Origin: Verrucomicrobiota bacterium
Lineage (GTDB): Bacteria; Chlamydiota; Chlamydiia; Chlamydiales; Rhabdochlamydiaceae
Assembly: GCA_018240015.1 (NCBI GenBank)
Contig: JAFEGJ010000007.1
Coordinates: 91,752 to 155,751 of the forward strand
Direction: 5' to 3'
DNA length: 64,000 nucleotides
Positions 1-8,124 of the stretch are shown one piece after another (the first letter of the stretch is position 1; every line of letters starts with the position of its first letter). The position numbers and the translations under genes are program-made. The notes below the pieces were generated by a model. That model had not been told where the DNA came from. It did no database searches and saw only the letters and a program-made list of their open reading frames with translations.

Positions 1-1
1 G

Positions 2-691
2 TTGGGCTTCATTGAAAATCTACTGAGACCAGTTAATGGAAGGCTTGTCTGTCTTAAAGAGCGTCATTATCAAATTGGTTCTCTTTCTAAAGCAGTGCCA
101 CTGGTATCATCTCCAAATAGTATCGTGTGTCTTGTGGACGCTGATGATTATTTGCTCCCTCATGCACTCAAAGAATTAGCAAAGGCTTACGCTAATTCTA
201 ATGTAGCCATGACATATGGAAATGTTCTTATCGATTTTAGACCTTATCAGGATGTGCAACAGGAATATTTTTATGATAAGGGGACAGTCAATACGGAATA
301 TTCCTTGGAGGTTTGGAAAAATCGGACGTTTCGGGAGGATGGTTTTCGGTGTTTTCATTTAAGGACTTTTCGCCGGTGGCTATGGGACTATCTTGACCCG
401 AGAGGATTTTTAAGACCTTCGGGAGAATTTATCAAAGCTTCAGGAGATAGTGCATTTGTTTATCCGATGCTCGAGATGCTCGGAGATCCAAAGCACGTGG
501 CTTTTATTGAAAAACCTCTGTATGTCTATAGGCTCCACGCGGGCAACGTTCACAATCATGACAAAAAAAGTCAGAGCGATGATTTGGACTATCTTCGATT
601 CCAGATGAAAAAATATCCGCTTTTGGATCGAAATGTTTTAAAACATCATTTACAGCGATCACAATTATGTGCGGCATTGCCGGTTTCGTAG
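2..691 (+). CDS. Glycosyltransferase family 2 protein, 5' end cut off by window edge
   Basis: This is probably a GT-A fold glycosyltransferase (family 2) that moves a sugar from a nucleotide-sugar donor to a growing glycan. The visible 229 residues contain CLVDADDYL near residue 45, which fits the metal- and nucleotide-binding DxD region of GT2 enzymes. The later sequence (YVYRLHAGN near residue 175) resembles the end of the GT2 domain. The frame is open to the window edge and the TTG at position 2 is almost certainly internal, so the N-terminal nucleotide-binding half is missing. Its last 25 bases overlap the start of the asparagine synthetase gene, so the two are probably translated together. 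The acceptor cannot be inferred. The family call is fairly sure; the specificity is unknown. Confidence 0.7.
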   Translation: MGFIENLLRPVNGRLVCLKERHYQIGSLSKAVPLVSSPNSIVCLVDADDYLLPHALKELAKAYANSNVAMTYGNVLIDFRPYQDVQQEYFYDKGTVNTEYSLEVWKNRTFREDGFRCFHLRTFRRWLWDYLDPRGFLRPSGEFIKASGDSAFVYPMLEMLGDPKHVAFIEKPLYVYRLHAGNVHNHDKKSQSDDLDYLRFQMKKYPLLDRNVLKHHLQRSQLCAALPVS

Positions 692-2367
692 GAGAAGGTT
701 CTCCTCAAGAATTGGAGAAAGGCATAGGGCTTGCCTGTAGGGCTTTGGCCCACCGGGGCCCGGACGATTGTCGCTGGGTGATAAGGCCGGATGTAGCTTT
801 GGGGGCGACACGTCTGGCTATTCGAGATTCGCTTCGCGGCGTGCAACCCATGGAAACGAACGGTGTGACGATTGTTTTCAATGGGGAGCTTTATGGATGC
901 GAACCTTTAAGAAAGCAATTAGAGCAGGTGGGATATGTCTTTAAAACGCAAAGTGATACTGAAGTGTTTTTATATGGTTTTTTAGAAAAGGGTCCGGCGA
1001 TTTTTGACCAGGTATCGGGAATGTTTGCGTGCGGCATATGGGATGAGAAGGAGAAAAAATTATACCTTGCACGCGATAGGTGGGGAGAGAAGCCGCTGTA
1101 TTATGTTGCGGAATCCGCCTTTATTGCCTTTGCCTCGGAGATCAAAGGGCTATGGGGTTGGCCTAGCATCGAACAAGAGATGCAAGAGGAGGATGTTCCG
1201 GGTTTTTTACGAAGGAGCTACATCGCAGGACCCTACACTGGCTGGAAAAAGGTTCGCAAACTCCGTGCCGGGTCTTGGCTCATGTGGCAGGCAGGGAAAT
1301 GGTCAGAAACTTCTTATTTTAAACCGGAAGTGGCAAAAGGAAAAACGAATCCAGAGGCCCTCTTTGAAATGGTGGACCTAAGTGTAAAAGAGTGTCTGGT
1401 GTCAGACCGGCCTGTCGGGGCTTTTTTAAGTGGAGGTCTCGATTCGTCGACGGTTGCCTATTTCTTATCTCGGCATCGACCTAAAGCGCCTGTTTTTTCG
1501 CTGCATTGGAATGAAAAAGAGTATTCTGAAGAGGAATTTACGACCGCAGTCGCTCAAGCGCTAGGCCTTACTCATCACAGCATGTTGTGCGATGTTAAAT
1601 ATTTCCAGGAACATTTTGAGACAATTGCGCGCTATTATGATGAGCCTTTCGCCGATGAATCGATGGTCCCGACAGTTTGTTTGGCACAGTTTGCTAAAAA
1701 CTGGGTTGATGTGGTGCTGACGGGCGATGGTGCCGATGAACTTTTCCATGGATATGAGCGGTACTTCTTCCCAGGATCACCGGTGGAATACAGCGATGTT
1801 TTTGCGGCGACTTCAAAGGCCTCTCTTCAACAAATTTGCCATCCTGATTTTTTGCAAAATTTATGCCCAGAAATCCTTTGCGATGGAGGGAGAGAGCGCT
1901 CCTCGCTCGACATGACAACCTATCTTCCAGACGATATTTTAGCCAAGGTTGATAGAGCCACAATGAGCGTGGCTCTTGAAGCGAGAGCTCCCTTTTTAAC
2001 TAAGAGGGTATCAGAATTTGCTCTTCGATGTTCTTTAGAAGACCTTGTTGGTCCTGAAGGGGGAAAGCACATTCTGCGCCGCGCCATGCAAGGCAAGCTC
2101 CTTCCTAAAACATTGCAAAGAAAAAAAATGGGATTTGGCGTTCCTTTGGCGCAGTGGTTTCGCGGACCCTTACACAACTGGATGCGTGAAAGACTAATAG
2201 ATGGAAGTTTAAAGGAAACAGGTTGGTTTTTAATGCGAGGAATTACGGAGCTTATTCAAGAACATGTCAGCGGTCAGAGTAATAGGGCTAGGTCTCTTCT
2301 AAATCTTCTCGTGCTGGAGATTTGGGTGCGCGAGACGGCTGAGCGCTTCCAGATCATTTCCCATTAA
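667..2367 (+). CDS. asnB: Glutamine-hydrolysing asparagine synthetase, AsnB type
   Basis: This is a 566-residue amidotransferase of the AsnB family. It would hydrolyse glutamine and pass the ammonia to a carboxylate activated by ATP. The N-terminal Ntn glutaminase domain starts MCGIAGF, with Cys2 as nucleophile after Met removal, followed by HRGPDD, FNGELYG and RDRWGEKPLYY. The C-terminal synthetase domain has the PP-loop SGGLDSS (about residue 255) and the later GDGADELFHGYERYF. The start is fixed by the need for Cys at position 2. It overlaps the upstream glycosyltransferase by 25 bp. Free-standing AsnB makes asparagine, but AsnB-like enzymes in glycan clusters amidate sugar acids or other carboxylates. 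The setting here makes that second role plausible, as an inference. Its 3' end overlaps the convergent acetyltransferase gene by 69 bp. Confidence 0.88.
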   Translation: MCGIAGFVGEGSPQELEKGIGLACRALAHRGPDDCRWVIRPDVALGATRLAIRDSLRGVQPMETNGVTIVFNGELYGCEPLRKQLEQVGYVFKTQSDTEVFLYGFLEKGPAIFDQVSGMFACGIWDEKEKKLYLARDRWGEKPLYYVAESAFIAFASEIKGLWGWPSIEQEMQEEDVPGFLRRSYIAGPYTGWKKVRKLRAGSWLMWQAGKWSETSYFKPEVAKGKTNPEALFEMVDLSVKECLVSDRPVGAFLSGGLDSSTVAYFLSRHRPKAPVFSLHWNEKEYSEEEFTTAVAQALGLTHHSMLCDVKYFQEHFETIARYYDEPFADESMVPTVCLAQFAKNWVDVVLTGDGADELFHGYERYFFPGSPVEYSDVFAATSKASLQQICHPDFLQNLCPEILCDGGRERSSLDMTTYLPDDILAKVDRATMSVALEARAPFLTKRVSEFALRCSLEDLVGPEGGKHILRRAMQGKLLPKTLQRKKMGFGVPLAQWFRGPLHNWMRERLIDGSLKETGWFLMRGITELIQEHVSGQSNRARSLLNLLVLEIWVRETAERFQIISH

Positions 2368-2991
2368 AACGGCGTGGTGAAGGATTACTTTTTCAAGATC
2401 CCAATTCCACCATTGAATAGCCAAAAGTTTTTCAATGACTTCGGGAGAAAAGCGATATTTCACAATTTTCCCAGGATTTCCTGCAACGAGGGCATAGGGG
2501 GGGACATTTTCGGCTACCGTAGCTCGTGCAGCAATGATTGCACCATCGCCGATTTGCACACCTGGCATGACCATTGATTCTCTTCCAAACCACACGTCGT
2601 TTCCGACGACGGTATCTCCTTTCTTGGAAGCGCCTTCTAGCCACGGCTCGATATTCGCGTGCGTGCTAAAAATATGCCAAAAGGGATAGGTGGTAAAAGA
2701 AGTCGTTTGATGGTTTGCATAAGGACTTATGAATTGTACTTTCCATCCGATCGAACAAAATTTACCGATGATGAGTTTTTTGTCAGCAAAGGAATAAGGA
2801 ACTAAGCTTTTGAGAATTTGGTCTCCTTCGAGGTGATCGACATGGGCATATGTAAAGTCACCGATGTAAAGGTTTTCATCTGCAATGATGTTTTTGAGAA
2901 AGACGTTTCCCATACACGGTCCGTAGATTTGGTCGGGGTCGAGAACGCGACCTTGCAAAGGGTTGCGCAGGCGTAGGAGTTCTTCAAGCAT
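2299..2991 (-). CDS. CatB-like hexapeptide-repeat acetyltransferase
   Basis: This 230-residue protein belongs to the left-handed beta-helix (hexapeptide) acyltransferases of the xenobiotic/CatB group, which move acetyl groups from acetyl-CoA to hydroxyls. Hexapeptide turns run from about residue 70 to 180 (KLIIGKFCSIG, GNDVWFGRESMVMPGVQIG, GAIIAARATV). The catalytic His is probably the one in YANHQ. The tail NPGKIVKYRF followed by WWNWDL is typical of the CatB/Vat family. The ATG lies 8 bp inside the end of the methyltransferase gene, so translation is probably coupled. In CatB proper the substrate is chloramphenicol. In this cluster, O-acetylation of a sugar is more likely, but that is inference from context. 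Confidence 0.85.
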   Translation of the reverse strand: MLEELLRLRNPLQGRVLDPDQIYGPCMGNVFLKNIIADENLYIGDFTYAHVDHLEGDQILKSLVPYSFADKKLIIGKFCSIGWKVQFISPYANHQTTSFTTYPFWHIFSTHANIEPWLEGASKKGDTVVGNDVWFGRESMVMPGVQIGDGAIIAARATVAENVPPYALVAGNPGKIVKYRFSPEVIEKLLAIQWWNWDLEKVILHHAVLMGNDLEALSRLAHPNLQHEKI

Positions 2992-4618
2992 TTAGTGGCT
3001 CCAGAATTTGAATGGTGACCACGGGATTTAGAGGCCTTCTCTCCGAGCATTTCAAGCCGGCCTCAGCAAATAGTACATCAAACTCAGCAGCAGTTCTTTC
3101 TTTTCCTCCGGTCATGACGAGCATGTTGAGGTCAAGAAGGGAGCCAGCTCCGGTTGTTTCGTCGAGGAGCAGCTCGAGGATGTAGATTTTGCCTCCGGGG
3201 TCTAAAGCTTGTTTTGCATGCTGAAGGATGCATCTAGCCTCTTCGTCTGGCCAATCATGGAGGATGCGGGCGAGGATAATAGCGTCAGCGGCGAGTTCCC
3301 AGGGTTCAAAGAAGTTGTGGGCCGCTGTGTGTATTTGAGAGGTGAGGTTGGTCTGAGCTAAAACTTCTTCTCGATCGAGAAGCGTGATGTGCAAATGGGG
3401 ATGTTTTTGAGCTAAATATCCCGAGATAATTCCTTGCCCGCTTCCGACATCGATGACACGGCGGTGCTGCGAAAAGTCGATCGCCTCAGGCAGTTTTTCG
3501 TAATCGAAACGGGCGTAGGGAGAAATGGCTCGGTGGTAATCTTCTACACGTTCGTTCATTTCTCCGACCCAATCAAACCATCCTTTGCCGCCTGAGAGAA
3601 TTTCAAAACCTACGGTGTTTTTTTCGAGAGAGATCGTTAGCTCTTTCCAGGCGAGAAGATGTTCCTGGCTCCACATGCGGGCAGCGCTGGCAAGAGAAAG
3701 AGGATGGTCGCTATTAAACACTTTTCCTTTGTCGGTGAGCTCTGCTTTATGTACGAGATCCATTTCCCTTAGAGCTCTCGTAAGGCGTGGGTGGGCGAGT
3801 CTTTTTTCTATAGAATCAAAAAGTCCTAAACGGATGGCGGCATCAATAGCGAAAAGGCGCCAGTAACCGACCAGCTCTCCTGCAGCTTGTTCGAATGCGG
3901 TGGTGCGGGCAGAGCGAATAGGCTGTATGAGGGAGCCTTGCTCATCGATCACCAAGATCGATCCATCGCTTTTCTGCACCCGGGCTTGGCCATTATAAAA
4001 GGGTTCGATGTTTGCAAACCGGTGGGAGTAAAGAGGTCTTCCCTGCATGTCTATATGTAACCATCCTGCCTTGTCTTTGGCTCGGGCGTATCCTTTGTGA
4101 AACACATCGAGATCTAAAAAATATTGATCGTGCAAAAAATGGCCCGTATGGTCGATGTGGGTATACAACCCCTCGCTATTTTGTACAGCGGCTACCCCGT
4201 CATGGAAATCGCCTGCATAAGCATAACGCTGAGAATAGAGAGGATTTCCCTTGTCGTCGATGTGAAAATAGAAGCTGTTTTTATCGCGCACCGCGCAGGC
4301 TTTTTCTTGGAAATTTCCGCACCAAGCAAACGAATTGGTATAGATGCGCTTTCCTTTTGTATCGATGTGGAACCAATTACCAGCTTTTTGCACGGCTGCG
4401 TTTCCTTCATAAAAACCAAAAGTGGCCTCGTAGCGCTGAGCATAAAGCGGCTGCCCTAAGACATCGATGTGATATGCCCCTTCCTTGTCGCGTACGGGTG
4501 CGAGACCAGGAAAATGGAATTTTCCAACGAAAGTAAACCGGCGGGTATAAGCAGCCTCACCTTGGCGCAGGTGATGGGTTTGCTGGGGAGCAACATGTAG
4601 TTGTTTCCAAGTGTCCAT
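2984..4618 (-). CDS. WG-repeat protein fused to an O-methyltransferase
   Basis: This is a 544-residue two-part protein. Residues about 25-235 hold six WG-type repeats of about 35 residues, each with an aromatic pair, a HID.xG.xLY core (D at about 52, 86, 121, 156, 190, 225) and a final R. Residues about 240-540 form an S-adenosylmethionine-dependent O-methyltransferase of the caffeate/acetylserotonin type. This part has the SAM-binding motif VIDVGSGQG (388-396), the HDWPDE motif with the expected catalytic His (454) and LLDLNMLVMTGGKERT near 495-509. The ATG at 4618 is preceded by a good GAGGA ribosome-binding site; the frame is open further upstream but inside the preceding gene, which it overlaps by 62 bp. 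The substrate is unknown. The WG repeats may bind a partner or the substrate (inference). Confidence 0.85.
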   Translation of the reverse strand: MDTWKQLHVAPQQTHHLRQGEAAYTRRFTFVGKFHFPGLAPVRDKEGAYHIDVLGQPLYAQRYEATFGFYEGNAAVQKAGNWFHIDTKGKRIYTNSFAWCGNFQEKACAVRDKNSFYFHIDDKGNPLYSQRYAYAGDFHDGVAAVQNSEGLYTHIDHTGHFLHDQYFLDLDVFHKGYARAKDKAGWLHIDMQGRPLYSHRFANIEPFYNGQARVQKSDGSILVIDEQGSLIQPIRSARTTAFEQAAGELVGYWRLFAIDAAIRLGLFDSIEKRLAHPRLTRALREMDLVHKAELTDKGKVFNSDHPLSLASAARMWSQEHLLAWKELTISLEKNTVGFEILSGGKGWFDWVGEMNERVEDYHRAISPYARFDYEKLPEAIDFSQHRRVIDVGSGQGIISGYLAQKHPHLHITLLDREEVLAQTNLTSQIHTAAHNFFEPWELAADAIILARILHDWPDEEARCILQHAKQALDPGGKIYILELLLDETTGAGSLLDLNMLVMTGGKERTAAEFDVLFAEAGLKCSERRPLNPVVTIQILEPLNA

Positions 4619-6944
4619 AGGTTTCCTCTTTTTTACGCATATTGCATCCCTTGCAAACGGGATATTGGAGATAGTTTTCTTGCAGCTTAAGGTACTGAGG
4701 GCTCGCAAAAATTTCGGCGATGGAACGATCGTAGAGGTTTCCAAAATCTCCGAGGGTTTTGCGCTGCTCATTAGGAGCGCAGCAAGGTCCAAAACGGCCT
4801 TCAGCCGAGACCCAAGCTTCTTTTCCTAGGAAGGGGCAGACGCCTTCGGGCAATATCTCTTCAGTGGCGTCTTCGCTCAAAGGGAAAATATTTTCGAGAA
4901 GGATTTTTTCTCCCGAAGGAAGACGGAGATTTTCAGCGACGCTATAGGCTTCTTCGACAGCGATGTTCCATTTCCTAATGGCTTCTTTATTTCGCCGCAT
5001 GGATTGGGACTCCATCTCCTTCGTGAAGACCCATAGGTGATGGCCTTTGACGCGGTTGACGCCCAGATCTATGGCCAGGCGTACGATATCAGCAAGCTCG
5101 CTGACGTTGTGCTCCAAGAACGTCATCTGAAATGTTACACGGCAGTACGAGCCCCCTAGAGCAGCATGCGTATCTCTTACCCGGATAAAATCTTTTACGT
5201 TTTGCAAAACTTTTTCCCATGAGGTGCCGATCATAATGAGCTCTTGCGTGGCCTTCGAGGCTCCATTCCAGGAAATTTTGACATCGGAGGCCAAGGGGAT
5301 AATCAGCTCACCCCACTTCGTGGCGCCCTTGCCGGGAAATGTTCCATTGGTAGTGAGGTTGAGTTTGACACCAAATTCCCGGCAGAGATTCAAGATTTCC
5401 GGAAAATCACGGTAAAGAAGTGGCTCGCCCATAGTCGAAGGAATGATCTCGCGCAAGGGAGATCCTTTGGCTTCAGAAAGCACTTTGCGAATGAGAGCGA
5501 TATCCATGCGTCTTCGTGGTCTTCCTTCGGCTTTTCGCTTCGTTTGACACTGGCTATAGATCGAGTGCTCTTCGCACATGATGCAGTGCAAGTTGCAATC
5601 ATCGGGGTTCGTGTCGAACGTGATCCGCCAAGGGCCTGGAATTTTTTTTGTCCGCAGATCTTCGTAGAATTTTATTATCGTACGAGCATGAGATGTGATG
5701 TCGGGAATGTTGCCGTCTTCCGATAGGTGATACCCGCGCTGCCCTAACTCTTTTGCGAGCTCTGGATTATGAGCAAGTCGTTCCATTTTCTGGGCTAAAT
5801 CGTGGGGATTTCTGTGTTCAAAGAGGAGGCCGTTGTATTCATGTTTTACATATTCGGCCATGCCGCCAAAATTGGCAGTGATAACAGGAATGCGGCATTG
5901 GAGCGCTTCATGAATCACCAGTGGAGAATTTTCTCCCCAAATAGAAGGAACGACGATGGCATCGACATGGTTAAAGACATCTTCTATCAGCTGGTAATTG
6001 GCATATCCCCCTTTCCATTCGATGCGCTGCTGGACATCCTTCGGAAGCGTTTGGACAAAAGTTTTGAGCGAAGAGGTAAAAGGAGGAGACTCGCCGCCCC
6101 ATATCCTGAGCAGGGGCTTTCCTTTGACTTGAGCAAAGGCCTGAATTAGATGGTGAATACCTTTGGCTTGCTTATGAGTTCCAATATAGCCAAAAACAAA
6201 TGGTTTTTCCGGCGCTCGGATGCGTCCTTCGAGGCGTTTTAGATTAAAACCATAATCGAGATAGACGGTTTTTTCTTTGGGCAGACCAAACTCACCCACA
6301 AATCGATCGAGCAAATATTTTGATGGAGCGATGAATAAATCGATGAGTTTTACCATTTCTCGGATGTGCTCCATGCGCTGGCGGGTCCAGCTCGTCCAAT
6401 AGGCAATATCTTCTTTTTCTCTACTCGCGTCTCCGGTGAAATATTTGGAGTAGCATGCGAGTGCACAATCGTGATCTATTTGGCGAGCACACAGAGGGTC
6501 AGGTTCTTCTCCTGGCTGAGAAAACGTACGCAAAAATTGTCCGCGGGGACACATCAGCCAAAAATCGTGCAGAGTAAATACGATCGGAATCTTTTTGTCG
6601 GCCGCTTTTTTAACTACCGATGTCGAGAGATGATTGAGATGACCGATATGCAAAATATCAGGGTTGTATTCTTCCAATACTTTGTCAAAAGCATCATCAA
6701 CAGCTGTGTGCTGGTAGCGATCTTTGGTCCTTGCCATATTGATTAAGATTACTTCAACGCGCTCTTCGAGAGGGTCTTTTTCGCGTGTGAGAGCGTATTC
6801 GGGAAGAAAGGCATTTTCTTGCCGGGAAAAGACTTTTACTTCTTGCCCTTCTGATATAAGAGCGTGTGTCAGAAGCTGGGTATATACTTCAGATCCCGCA
6901 CTGTACCTGGGAGGATAACCGTGGATGAGTTGGAGTATTTTCAT
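4557..6944 (-). CDS. Fusion of GT4 glycosyltransferase and radical SAM/SPASM enzyme
   Basis: This is a 795-residue bifunctional protein. Residues 1-430 form a GT-B glycosyltransferase of family 4: N-terminal glycine-rich loop (HGYPPRYSAGSE), a FGYIGTHKQAKG donor-domain start near 250, and the E-x7-E pair E338/E346 in WGENSPLVIHE. Residues about 435-680 are a radical SAM domain with the cluster motif C450-x3-C454-x2-C457, a GEPLLY segment and LTTNGT. The C-terminal 100 residues carry a Cys-rich SPASM region (CPFLG, CCAPN, CKGC) that would hold auxiliary Fe-S clusters. Such domains usually oxidise or rearrange peptides or sugars. AGGA lies 5 to 8 bp before the ATG. It overlaps galE by 56 bp and the WG-repeat methyltransferase by 62 bp, so the three genes form a tight operon. 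The reaction is unknown. Confidence 0.87.
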   Translation of the reverse strand: MKILQLIHGYPPRYSAGSEVYTQLLTHALISEGQEVKVFSRQENAFLPEYALTREKDPLEERVEVILINMARTKDRYQHTAVDDAFDKVLEEYNPDILHIGHLNHLSTSVVKKAADKKIPIVFTLHDFWLMCPRGQFLRTFSQPGEEPDPLCARQIDHDCALACYSKYFTGDASREKEDIAYWTSWTRQRMEHIREMVKLIDLFIAPSKYLLDRFVGEFGLPKEKTVYLDYGFNLKRLEGRIRAPEKPFVFGYIGTHKQAKGIHHLIQAFAQVKGKPLLRIWGGESPPFTSSLKTFVQTLPKDVQQRIEWKGGYANYQLIEDVFNHVDAIVVPSIWGENSPLVIHEALQCRIPVITANFGGMAEYVKHEYNGLLFEHRNPHDLAQKMERLAHNPELAKELGQRGYHLSEDGNIPDITSHARTIIKFYEDLRTKKIPGPWRITFDTNPDDCNLHCIMCEEHSIYSQCQTKRKAEGRPRRRMDIALIRKVLSEAKGSPLREIIPSTMGEPLLYRDFPEILNLCREFGVKLNLTTNGTFPGKGATKWGELIIPLASDVKISWNGASKATQELIMIGTSWEKVLQNVKDFIRVRDTHAALGGSYCRVTFQMTFLEHNVSELADIVRLAIDLGVNRVKGHHLWVFTKEMESQSMRRNKEAIRKWNIAVEEAYSVAENLRLPSGEKILLENIFPLSEDATEEILPEGVCPFLGKEAWVSAEGRFGPCCAPNEQRKTLGDFGNLYDRSIAEIFASPQYLKLQENYLQYPVCKGCNMRKKEETYGHLETTTCCSPANPSPAPR

Positions 6945-7944
6945 AGATATATCCTAGTTGTTTTTTTTGGTTGTACCAACCCCAGGCTGTAGAAATGAGA
7001 GTAGTTAAATCCGAGTGCTGGGGATGCCACTCTAAGATGTCTTTTGCACGCTGAGTATCAGCGATGAGATAGGGAGGGTCGCCGGGGCGTGGTGGTCTTA
7101 TTTTGTAGGGAACTGGTTTTTTTAGGAGAGATTCTACTTCGTCAAGAATCTGCCGTATCGAATAGCCCTGACCTGAACCGATATTGAGCGTTACGGCCTT
7201 GCTTTCTTGAAGAAACTCTAGGGCGCACACATGGGCTGAGCTGACGTCTTGTACATGGACATAATCTCTCACAGCAGTTCCATCTACAGTTGCATACTGT
7301 TCCCCAAAAATCTGGAGCGGTTTTCCTGTCATGGCTGCCTCAAGGGCGAGAGGAATAAGGTGGGTTTCCGGATGGTGATTTTCTCCGATTTGATAATCAA
7401 GATCAGAGCCAGCGACATTGAAATACCGCAAAATCGCATATTTCAATCCATATGCCTTCGCAAAATCACGGATCATTTGCTCTCCCATCCATTTTGACCA
7501 GCCATAAGGGTTGATCGGCGAGAGAGGATGGTCTTCAGAAATGGGCGAAGTTTGTGCATGGCCATATGTGGCGCAGCTGCTGGCAAAAATGATCGATTCC
7601 ACCTCTGCATGAACCAAACTCTCCAATAATGTTAAAGTTCCTTCGACATTAGTGTTATAATACATCGCTGGGTGAGCGCATGACTCGCCAACATAGGCTA
7701 AAGCGGCACAATGGATGACACTGACTGGTTGGTATTTTTCTAAGATATCGTCAACGAAAGACCGGTCGCGAATGTCGCCCTTTTCCAAAGGGCCCCATTG
7801 AACCGAAGTCATGTCTCCTCTTCCTAAATGATCGATGACGATAGGAAGATATCCTGCTCGGTAAAGAGTTTTAGCGATGTGGCTACCAATGAATCCGGCG
7901 CCACCTGTAATAACAACCGCTTTTAGATCTTGGCAATTTTTCAC
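6889..7944 (-). CDS. galE: UDP-glucose 4-epimerase (GalE family)
   Basis: This NAD-dependent extended short-chain dehydrogenase interconverts UDP-glucose and UDP-galactose or the N-acetyl forms. It shows the N-terminal Rossmann motif ITGGAGFIGSH, the SSCATYG segment, the catalytic Y-x3-K in YGWSKWMGEQ and LRYFNVAGSD, all typical of GalE. The start is uncertain. I chose the GTG at 7944, which puts seven or eight residues before the Rossmann strand, as usual for the family; a TTG at 7980 would add 12 residues. Neither has a clear ribosome-binding site. It is the first gene of the minus-strand operon and probably supplies the sugar donor for the downstream glycosyltransferase. The 180 bp between it and clpB hold no other gene that I can see. 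Confidence 0.88.
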   Translation of the reverse strand: MKNCQDLKAVVITGGAGFIGSHIAKTLYRAGYLPIVIDHLGRGDMTSVQWGPLEKGDIRDRSFVDDILEKYQPVSVIHCAALAYVGESCAHPAMYYNTNVEGTLTLLESLVHAEVESIIFASSCATYGHAQTSPISEDHPLSPINPYGWSKWMGEQMIRDFAKAYGLKYAILRYFNVAGSDLDYQIGENHHPETHLIPLALEAAMTGKPLQIFGEQYATVDGTAVRDYVHVQDVSSAHVCALEFLQESKAVTLNIGSGQGYSIRQILDEVESLLKKPVPYKIRPPRPGDPPYLIADTQRAKDILEWHPQHSDLTTLISTAWGWYNQKKQLGYIYENTPTHPRLSSQVQCGI

Positions 7945-8124
7945 ATAGAAAATTCTATCAGGATAAGAAAATATTGACAAATCAGCGTCAAGGCTTGTTT
8001 CGCCTATTTTAGAAGAGCTTGATTGTTTCTCATTACGAGGAGAGAAGTTTATGACCGAATGAACGCATCAATGGCTTGTGTCTAATATGTGCTGACTAAT
8101 GTAAGCCCCTTTGCTTGCTCCTGG

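Noticed and set aside
4619..4792. N-terminal extension of the WG-repeat/methyltransferase protein
   Set aside because: The added 58 residues lie inside the radical SAM gene and have no ribosome-binding site, while the ATG at 4618 has a good one.
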